Shown one piece after another: positions 39,424-45,120 of a stretch of 45,120 nucleotides of DNA. Under the pieces are notes generated by a model. That model was given only the letters and a program-made list of their open reading frames with translations. It was not told where the DNA came from and did not search any database. Location of the stretch: NCBI RefSeq assembly GCF_014696875.1, contig NZ_JACJQV010000205.1:1-45120 (forward strand), read 5' to 3'. The number at the start of each line of letters is the position of its first letter. Position 1 is the stretch's first letter. The stretch comes from Microcystis wesenbergii FACHB-1317. GTDB taxonomy: Bacteria > Cyanobacteriota > Cyanobacteriia > Cyanobacteriales > Microcystaceae. Both the position numbers and the translations under genes were made by a program.

Positions 39424-39699
39424 ATGTCTAACGAAACTGTCACCTATTCCCTTGAATCGGTTCTTAAGGAAATTAAAGACAGCATCAAGGATGTCAATCA
39501 GAAAATGGACACCTTGCAAAAAGATGTCACCGAGATAAAAATAGCCCAAGCAGAAATCAAAAGCGAAGTTAAAGACTTAAAAGAACAGGTTAGAGACATG
39601 AAAGGCACTCAAAAAAATCAAATTTGGGCATTAATTACCCTCTTGGGTGGTTCTTTAATCACCGTCAGTTTGCGAGCGCTATTTACCAATAATCCCTAA
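39424..39699 (+). CDS. Array gene 4: hendecad coiled-coil protein, tail B, 91 aa
   Basis: Shortest tail-B member: constant N-terminus, a single unit (NQKMDTLQKDV), then the same linker and tail B as gene 3 (one difference, AQAEIK for AQVEIK). Same leader and AGGAG ribosome-binding site. Direct comparison with gene 3 shows a clean loss or gain of three 33-base units without frame change. Confidence 0.85.
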   Translation: MSNETVTYSLESVLKEIKDSIKDVNQKMDTLQKDVTEIKIAQAEIKSEVKDLKEQVRDMKGTQKNQIWALITLLGGSLITVSLRALFTNNP

Positions 39700-39743
39700 A
39701 ATTCCCAATTTTATCTTAGCCAATAACCCTAGGAGTTTAGCAA

Positions 39744-40073
39744 ATGTCTAACGAAACTGTCACCTATTCCCTTGAATCCGTCCTTAAGGAAATTAAAGAC
39801 AGCATCAAGGAAGTCAATCAGAAAATCGATACTTTGCAAAGAGATGTAAATGATTTAAAGGTAGGACAAGCTAAACTAACCGAGAAAGTCGAAGGGATGG
39901 ATAAAAGACTAGAAAAAGTAGAAAACGAGCAATCCACTCTAGTTAAGGCTATTTCTGACCTACAGGGTTTTCGAGGTCTGATTGTCCCTATCCTTATCGG
40001 TGCCATGAGTGCCGCTATCGGTGCAATTATCACTGTTGCTATCCGAATTCTTTTCCTCGGTAACAATCCCTAA
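39744..40073 (+). CDS. Array gene 5: hendecad coiled-coil protein, tail A, 109 aa
   Basis: Constant N-terminus, one unit (NQKIDTLQRDV), then the stalk and tail A of gene 1 with nearly no change at DNA level. It is 44 residues (four units) shorter than gene 1. Its leader is that of the tail-B genes 3 and 4, while its tail is that of gene 1. The gene is therefore a mosaic of two neighbours. Confidence 0.85.
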   Translation: MSNETVTYSLESVLKEIKDSIKEVNQKIDTLQRDVNDLKVGQAKLTEKVEGMDKRLEKVENEQSTLVKAISDLQGFRGLIVPILIGAMSAAIGAIITVAIRILFLGNNP

Positions 40074-40131
40074 AATTCTCCAGTCTCACACCCCGAAAAG
40101 AAAACTATTGATAACTTTAGGAGTTTAGCAA

Positions 40132-40443
40132 ATGTCTAACGAAACCGTCACCTATTCCCTAGAAGCTGTCCTAACCAGGATTGAGAGTAAAATCGACTCC
40201 CTTGAAAAACGCATGAATGAGAGATTTGACAAGGTAGAGGACCGGCTAACCAAAGTAGAAATCGGACAGGCCGAACTCAAGGCCGAGTTAAAAGGCAATA
40301 TTAAAGTATTAGACGAGAAAATCGAGGGATTAACGGCACGGGTTGGTTATCAGGAGTTCACCAACCGGGGGATTCTGATAGCTTTGGTGGTCGCTGTCTT
40401 GGGAGGCGCTGCTAAACTTTTTGGTTTTTTCCCCAATCCCTAG
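40132..40443 (+). CDS. Array gene 6: coiled-coil protein, tail C, 103 aa
   Basis: N-terminus MSNETVTYSLEAVLTRIESK, coiled-coil units KIDSLEKRMNE and RFDKVEDRLTKVE, a linker (IGQAELKAELKGNIKVLDEK) and tail C (about 80-99, RGILIALVVAVLGGAAKLFG) ending FFPNP. Leader like that of gene 2 (AAACTATTGATAA, AGGAG). First of three tail-C members. A decayed copy of this tail lies at 9126-9191. Confidence 0.85.
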   Translation: MSNETVTYSLEAVLTRIESKIDSLEKRMNERFDKVEDRLTKVEIGQAELKAELKGNIKVLDEKIEGLTARVGYQEFTNRGILIALVVAVLGGAAKLFGFFPNP

Positions 40444-40529
40444 AACTGGCTCCTAGGCAAGGCTAGAGGCCTTATGATCATAATAAATGGCCGCTCAAAA
40501 ACCCGAAAACCCCATAGGACTATAGCAAA

Positions 40530-40874
40530 ATGTCTAACGAAACCGTCACCTATTCCCTAGAAGCTGTCCTAACCAGAATTGAGAGTAAAATCGACTCTCT
40601 GGAAAAACGGATGGATGAGAAAATCGACTCCCTTGAAAAACGCATGAATGAGAGATTTGACAAGGTAGAGGACCGGCTAACCAAAGTAGAAATCGGACAG
40701 GCCGAACTCAAGGCCGAGTTAAAAGGCAATATTAAAGTATTAGACGAGAAAATCGAGGGATTAACGGCACGGGTTGGTTATCAGGAGTTCACCAACCGGG
40801 GGATTCTGATAGCTTTGGTGGTCGCTGTCTTGGGAGGCGCTGCTAAACTTTTTGGTTTTTTCCCCAATCCCTAG
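40530..40874 (+). CDS. Array gene 7: coiled-coil protein, tail C, 114 aa
   Basis: Same as gene 6 but with one extra 11-residue unit (KIDSLEKRMDE), hence 114 against 103 residues. The rest, including tail C and the sequence after the stop, is nearly identical. Its leader (ATAATAAATGGCCGCTC) is the one found before gene 1 and gene 8. Confidence 0.85.
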   Translation: MSNETVTYSLEAVLTRIESKIDSLEKRMDEKIDSLEKRMNERFDKVEDRLTKVEIGQAELKAELKGNIKVLDEKIEGLTARVGYQEFTNRGILIALVVAVLGGAAKLFGFFPNP

Positions 40875-40959
40875 AACTGGCTCCTAGGCAAGGCTAGAGG
40901 CCTTATGATCATAATAAATGGCCGCTCAAAAACCCGAAAACCCCATAGGAGTATAGCAA

Positions 40960-41325
40960 ATGTCTAACGAAACCGTCACCTATTCCCTAGAAGCTGTCCT
41001 AACCAGAATTGAGAGTAAAATCGACTCTCTGGAAAAACGGATGGATGAGAAAATCGACTCCCTTGAAAAGCGGATGAATGAGAGATTTGACAAGGTAGAT
41101 GAGAGATTTGACAAGGTAGAGGACCGGCTAACCAAAGTAGAAATCGGACAGGCCGAACTCAAGGCCGAGTTAAAAGGCGATATTAAAGTATTAGACGAGA
41201 AAATCGAGGGATTAACGGCACGGGTTGGTTATCAGGAGTTCACCAACCGGGGGATTCTCATCGCTTTAGTGGTTGCTGTTTTAGGAGGTGCTGCTAAACT
41301 TTTTGGTTTTTTCCCCAATCCCTAG
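40960..41325 (+). CDS. Array gene 8: coiled-coil protein, tail C, 121 aa
   Basis: As gene 7 with seven further residues (RFDKVDE inserted before RFDKVED), so here the increment is one heptad instead of one hendecad. Tail C is intact. Last complete member of the array. About 130 bases separate it from the first pilin gene. The last ~50 bases use different synonymous codons from genes 6 and 7. Confidence 0.85.
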   Translation: MSNETVTYSLEAVLTRIESKIDSLEKRMDEKIDSLEKRMNERFDKVDERFDKVEDRLTKVEIGQAELKAELKGDIKVLDEKIEGLTARVGYQEFTNRGILIALVVAVLGGAAKLFGFFPNP

Positions 41326-41458
41326 AAGTGTCCTGTGGAAACAGCCCCCCCAAATCCTCAAAAAAAATTTTTGCCAGGGGTGATAGGTTTCCTGAAACAG
41401 GTGGGTAAGTTGTTTGTAGGAAAGAAAAACCACACCTACCTAACACAACGATACGCCC

Positions 41459-41983
41459 ATGAACTCTACTTTCAAATTCAAACTCATCCAAGCTCTCAAC
41501 AAAAAGAACGGTAACAAAGGTTTCACCCTCATCGAACTCCTAGTTGTCGTTATCATCATCGGTGTACTCGCCGCCATCGCTCTCCCCAACCTCCTCGGTC
41601 AGGTAGCCAAAGGCAGACAAGCGGAAGCTCGCAACAACTTAGGTACCGTTAACCGCGCTCAACAAGCTTACCGCTTGGAAAACGCCACCTTTGGTCTTAT
41701 TGGTAACTTACCTGTCGTCACCACCTCTACCTACTATAGCAACGTTGCTGGTGGTGCTACCAGTGCTGTTGGTGCAGAGCACTCTGCCACAGCTAACGAT
41801 ACTTATACAAACGATATTCTCGATTACGGTTCTGCTGTTGGTCAACAACAGGACGGTACTTACAGTGCTGTTATCTGTGAACAAACCACTAACCCCAGTG
41901 CTACCGTAGACCCAGGTGATTTAACTACCCCGGGTACTGCTACTGCACGCGCAGCTTGTAACAACGCTCGTGAGATCAAGTAA
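41459..41983 (+). CDS. pilA: Type IV pilin-like protein (1)
   Basis: 174 residues with a prepilin leader cut at NKG21/F22: FTLIELLVVVIIIGVLAAIALPN, including the glutamate at position +5. The globular part ends with two cysteines (VICEQTT and RAACNN) that could form the pilin disulfide loop. Pilins build type IV pili for motility, adhesion or DNA uptake. A second, diverged pilin gene follows. GGGAG-like ribosome-binding signals are not clear. Confidence 0.93.
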   Translation: MNSTFKFKLIQALNKKNGNKGFTLIELLVVVIIIGVLAAIALPNLLGQVAKGRQAEARNNLGTVNRAQQAYRLENATFGLIGNLPVVTTSTYYSNVAGGATSAVGAEHSATANDTYTNDILDYGSAVGQQQDGTYSAVICEQTTNPSATVDPGDLTTPGTATARAACNNAREIK

Positions 41984-42119
41984 TCCCAGTCTAGAAGAGT
42001 GTGCGGGGTGCGCTTGCATACTTCTCTGACAATGGCAATTTCACAACTCAACTTTAATCATACTTTAGCGGAAGGTGGCAGGAGAATATTCTCTTGCAAA
42101 CCTTGCGCTTTTGGTTTTT

Positions 42120-42260
<141 letters not shown>

Positions 42261-42297
42261 ACACCCAAAATATAGTCAATATTGCCAGGTACTAACC

Positions 42298-42804
42298 ATG
42301 AAATACCTTCTTTTTTCAGCAATCAAATCACAGGAAAAAAAAGCGAGGGGTTTTACTTTAATAGAATTGTTAGTAGTGGTGATTTTATTGGGAGTTCTCG
42401 CTGCCATCAGTTTACCCACTCTGTTAGGACAAGTCGCCAAAGGTAGGCAAGCAGAAGCTAGAGTCGCTCTCGGTTTGATCAATCGCGCCCAACAGGGTTA
42501 TCGTTATGAAAAAGGGACTTTTGGTCGTTTGTCTGACCTATCTCTGGAAGTTGGCAGTAGTTCCCTAAAATTCTATAATATCAGCGACGTAGGAAGTCCC
42601 GATGCTTTTGGAGCCGCCTATCAAGGGAATGCTGTGACTCAATTTGCTGACGAGATTAAAAATTATGCAGGGGCAGCCGGACAAACGGCAGCGGGGGCCT
42701 ATACCGGTATTATTTGTGAGGATGAAACTCCTTTAGAAGATAATGTTTCTACCAGTAATTCCGCCGGCATTCTTAGCTGTGTTGATGGCATTAGAATTAA
42801 TTAA
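42298..42804 (+). CDS. Type IV pilin-like protein (2)
   Basis: 168 residues with prepilin motif RG18/FTLIELLVVVILLGVLAAISLPT (cleavage after G18, glutamate at +5). Shares GQVAKGRQAEAR and NRAQQ with the preceding pilin and also ends with two cysteines (IICEDE and LSCVDG). Codon use is more A/T-rich than in pilin 1, which is rich in C-ending codons. That suggests pilin 1 is more highly expressed or that the two have different histories. Confidence 0.92.
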   Translation: MKYLLFSAIKSQEKKARGFTLIELLVVVILLGVLAAISLPTLLGQVAKGRQAEARVALGLINRAQQGYRYEKGTFGRLSDLSLEVGSSSLKFYNISDVGSPDAFGAAYQGNAVTQFADEIKNYAGAAGQTAAGAYTGIICEDETPLEDNVSTSNSAGILSCVDGIRIN

Positions 42805-43152
42805 AATAACCCCAAAAATCTTTTTTTTGTTGATAAGTAAATGGTTTCAATTATGAAGGTCGTGTTTTGTAGCTTGATTCATCGTAGGTTGATTCATCGT
42901 AGGGTTAATTCATCGTAGGGTTAATTCATCGTAGGGTTAATTCATCGTAGGGTTAATTCATGAATTAACCGCGATGGTAGGGTTAATTCATGAATTAACC
43001 CTACTTATTAAGGGGGGATAAAGGGAAGATCCCCCCGCCTATCGGCACCCCCCTTATCAAGGGGGGCAGGGGGGATCGAACCTAAAATCCATGTTTTAAT
43101 TTAATTAAAACCAGCTACTTACGTTACTGATTATTGACTTTTATTCAAAGAT
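42805..43152. other. Intergenic region with tandem and palindromic repeats
   Basis: Contains a ~16-bp tandem unit (CATCGTAGGGTTAATT, about five copies, 42877-42968), a perfect palindrome (42977-43004) and a GGGGGG/CCCCCC-armed repeat (about 43010-43078). No gene seen. Confidence 0.8.
42977..43004. repeat. Perfect 28-bp palindrome
   Basis: GTAGGGTTAATTCA followed by its exact inverse complement. It differs from the 25722-25749 palindrome by one compensated base pair, so symmetry has been preserved. Confidence 0.9.
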
Positions 43153-43941
43153 ATGTTAGGCGCAAAAAAATCTCTCAATCTATCCTTACTTAAAACTCTT
43201 GGTTTAGTCGCCATTATCGGTGGACTAATCATGGCTATTGTGGAAATGCAACAGGAAAAGGTGAAAACCTTGACTAAAGAAAAGTTATTAGAGAGGAATT
43301 ATGCTCAAGAATCTCGCCTAGAAAATGCTCAGGTTGAGTTATTAAAAAATATACCTTCCTTTGGCTTTGATAATATGTTAGCTAATTGGGCAATGTTGCA
43401 GTTTATTCAGTATTATGGCGATGTGGATGCTCGCCGGGAAACTGGTTACGGTTTAAGTCCCGATTTTATGGAGATTGTCACCAAAAATGACCCGAAATTT
43501 ATCCGCGCTTATTTGATGATGTCCGTGGCTTCTTCCGTGAATGCTGGCAAACCCGAAAGAACCATTGAAGTGATGAATAAAGGTTTATCAAAACTCACTC
43601 CTGATGTCACCGATGCCTATTTTCTTTGGTTATATAAAGGAGTGGATGAACTATTATTTTTAGGTGATATTCCTGCGGCGAAAAAATCTAATCAAAGGGC
43701 CGCTGATTGGGCAAAAATTGCTGGTAATGAATTTATCGAAAAATCCGCTAGGGGAACGGTAAAATTTTTAGAAACTAATCCCGATAGTCGCGCCCCCAGA
43801 GTCGGTGCCTGGATGTTAGTCTGGCTGAATAGCAAAGAAGAAGAAACCCGCAGGTTAGCTAAGGAAAATATCGAAAAATTGGGCGGTAAATTGGTTGTGG
43901 TTAATGATAATCAAGTAATGGCAATTCCCCCCAAGGATTAG
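43153..43941 (+). CDS. Membrane-anchored helical (TPR-like) protein
   Basis: 262 residues: an N-terminal transmembrane helix (about 14-32, LKTLGLVAIIGGLIMAIVEM), a lysine-rich helix, then a helical body with repeat-like spacing (FIRAYLMMSVASSVNAGKPE, AYFLWLYKGVDELLFLGDIP, ADWAKIAGNEFIEKSARG). Family not recognised. It follows the two pilin genes on the same strand after about 350 bases of repeats, so a role with pili is possible but unsupported. Confidence 0.75.
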   Translation: MLGAKKSLNLSLLKTLGLVAIIGGLIMAIVEMQQEKVKTLTKEKLLERNYAQESRLENAQVELLKNIPSFGFDNMLANWAMLQFIQYYGDVDARRETGYGLSPDFMEIVTKNDPKFIRAYLMMSVASSVNAGKPERTIEVMNKGLSKLTPDVTDAYFLWLYKGVDELLFLGDIPAAKKSNQRAADWAKIAGNEFIEKSARGTVKFLETNPDSRAPRVGAWMLVWLNSKEEETRRLAKENIEKLGGKLVVVNDNQVMAIPPKD

Positions 43942-43949
43942 GAACTGGC

Positions 43950-44402
43950 CTATTTTTCCTCCTGCCAAAACTTATGATTTAATAAGCCATCAATATCCTT
44001 AGCAAAGGGACAAACATCGGGAAAACTAGCATCATATTCAATTCGCATATTCTCCAGTGCTTCCTGATAACAATCATTGCAAATATCGGTTAAAAAACTG
44101 CATAAGCTAGGAGAATCTTTAAGAATATCTTTTAACTTAAATTGACAGCGTTTAATTGTTACTTCCCAACCTCGATAACATTCGGACAAAGGAAGATAAC
44201 GCCGTTTTAAAGCGTGTTCAAATAATGTAATTAAACGGTTTTTTAGTTCTCTTTTGTCTCGTCTTCCCAAAGATTCCACCTCCTCGATCAAATTCTCTAA
44301 ATCAACCTGAGATAAATCCCCAGATTTTAATTGCTTGACGGTTGCTTCTATCCACAAAGCAAAATCTCGATCATAAAGATTTTTCACCTTGGCTAAAGTC
44401 AT
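43950..44402 (-). CDS. DUF29 family protein
   Basis: 150 residues: NLYDRDFALWIEATVKQLKSGDLSQVDLENLIEEVESLGRRDKRELKNRL is the DUF29 signature. The family is abundant in cyanobacteria and of unknown function. The stop lies 8 bases past the convergent gene's stop. A GAGG Shine-Dalgarno sequence lies 6 to 10 bases before the ATG. Confidence 0.88.
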   Translation of the reverse strand: MTLAKVKNLYDRDFALWIEATVKQLKSGDLSQVDLENLIEEVESLGRRDKRELKNRLITLFEHALKRRYLPLSECYRGWEVTIKRCQFKLKDILKDSPSLCSFLTDICNDCYQEALENMRIEYDASFPDVCPFAKDIDGLLNHKFWQEEK

Positions 44403-44459
44403 AATTTTGACCTCCTCTGTTGACTAATTACCTTTATTTTACCGAAACTTCGCCAATTC

Positions 44460-44595
44460 ATACTAAATCCGGTTATCAAAGACTGATTATTTATTCTCCT
44501 TTTTGCATGAGTGCATGAGTAGAAAACGGGTTTCTCCGAGAGAAAACGGGTTTCTCCGAGAGAAAACGGGTTTCTCGGAGAAACCCGTTTTCTGT
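44460..44595. mobile_element. MITE family M2, rearranged copy with a tripled 20-bp unit
   Basis: Starts with ATACTAAATC and matches 20872-20990 in inverse orientation. The arm AGAAAACGGGTTTCTCCGAG has been amplified to three tandem copies (44521-44580), and the other terminal repeat is missing. Confidence 0.8.
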
Positions 44596-44712
44596 GATAT
44601 GGGATGCCCCCAAAACCCAACAACTAACAAGCCACAAACTGCACCGATCGAGGGTTAATCACAGAAACCAAAAACCTAACTAATACTATCCAAAATTACT
44701 CATGACTTATGC

Positions 44713-44718
44713 TATAAT
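44713..44718 (+). promoter_or_regulatory. -10 box of the IS607-type gene
   Basis: TATAAT ends 6 bases before the ATG at 44725. The predicted transcription start would coincide with the start codon, suggesting a leaderless mRNA. No -35 box is evident. Confidence 0.5.
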
Positions 44719-44724
44719 AGTCCT

Positions 44725-45120
44725 ATGAGTAAGTTGACCAGATCAGAAGCGGCTAAATTAAAAGGTGTAAGCGTATCGACATTAAGACGTTGGGAGTCTG
44801 AAGGTAAACTAATACCAGAAAGAACTGCTAACGGGCATCGACGTTATACCGTCTCTCAGTTGCTTGGAGTAAAAGAGAATCTTTCCTATACTGTTGGCTA
44901 TTGTCGCGTTTCTAGTCATGATCAAAAGAAAGATTTAGAACGTCAAAAAGAAGTTGTCGAATTGTTTTGCGCTCAAAACGGTTGGCAAGTTGAAATTATA
45001 GACGACTTAGGTTCAGGACTTAACTACAACAAAAAAGGATTAAAGCGATTAATTCGGTTGATTGTTGATAGTAAAGTAGAGAGATTGGTCTTAACTCATA
45101 AGGATAGATTACTTAGATTT
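44725..45120 (+). CDS. tnpA: IS607-type serine recombinase TnpA (cut by window edge)
   Basis: The first 132 codons are in the window. An N-terminal MerR-like helix-turn-helix (LTRSEAAKLKGVSVSTLRRW, about 4-23) precedes a serine recombinase domain with GYCRVSSHDQKKDLERQ (catalytic serine at 63) and LTHKDRLLRF. This order (HTH first, catalytic domain second) is typical of IS607 transposases, which often travel with a TnpB/Fanzor-like nuclease gene downstream. Whether tnpB follows lies outside the window. Confidence 0.93.
   Translation, partial: MSKLTRSEAAKLKGVSVSTLRRWESEGKLIPERTANGHRRYTVSQLLGVKENLSYTVGYCRVSSHDQKKDLERQKEVVELFCAQNGWQVEIIDDLGSGLNYNKKGLKRLIRLIVDSKVERLVLTHKDRLLRF

Larger units (their letters stand above)
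44403..44724. other. Intergenic region with a rearranged M2 MITE and the IS607 promoter
   Basis: Contains MITE M2 copy 3 (44460-44595) and the promoter of the IS607-type gene. Nothing else recognised. Confidence 0.6.

Noticed and set aside
44521-44580. Three 20-bp direct repeats that could suggest a CRISPR
   Set aside because: There are no spacers between the units; they are an amplified arm of MITE M2.

Overview
The window looks like a chromosomal segment of a bloom-forming unicellular cyanobacterium, most likely Microcystis (inference from recall of family content, no database search). Supporting signs are an aerobic chlorophyll cyclase (AcsF), HIP1-type GCGATCGC sites, a PEP-CTERM protein, heptamer tandem repeats of the ATAACTG type between genes, many toxin-antitoxin (TA) pairs, many small non-autonomous mobile elements, and moderate to low GC.

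Layout. 1-0.7 kb: the tail of an IS5-like transposase and a duplicated 3' scrap of phoX. 0.7-4.9 kb: a possible conflict or signalling island with an HExxH metalloprotease, small proteins, an HTH-STAND NTPase preceded by 11-bp iterons, and a zinc-ribbon Ser/Thr kinase. 5.1-12.8 kb: nutrient and housekeeping genes (Amt ammonium transporter, Tat-exported PhoX phosphatase with a three-unit Pho box, NanE, pyrophosphatase, AI-2E family transporter). 13.1-20.8 kb: an island of six TA modules (PrlF/YhaV, UPF0175/DUF3368 twice, a RelE-type pair, DUF433/DUF5615, HTH/PIN) plus a PEP-CTERM protein, riddled with direct repeats and MITEs. Two of the TA pairs are bracketed by copies of one direct repeat, in a cassette-like layout. 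21.4-31.7 kb: core genes (RNase II-like, SpeA, DUF4330, RecR with a probable AUU start, a Ctp protease, Nudix, FolD) separated by repeats. 31.8-36.5 kb: a glycine-rich membrane/coiled-coil protein, tandem Uma2 nucleases, a secreted helical-repeat-like protein, BolA, a sulfite-oxidase-like enzyme and rpmF. 36.7-37.7 kb: acsF.

38.0-41.3 kb is the most unusual part. Eight head-to-tail paralogues (one broken) encode small proteins with a constant N-terminus, a variable number of 11-residue coiled-coil units and one of three interchangeable C-terminal membrane tails. Lengths within a tail class differ by exact multiples of 11 residues, or by 7 in one case. A decayed scrap of one tail lies 30 kb away at 9.1 kb. 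The array looks like a rapidly recombining family of tail-anchored coiled-coil proteins; its function is unknown. It is followed by two type IV pilin-like genes, a membrane-anchored helical protein, a DUF29 protein and, at the right edge, the start of an IS607-type serine recombinase.

No tRNA, rRNA or CRISPR array was seen. All assignments come from reading the sequence and family recall; none was checked by a search.
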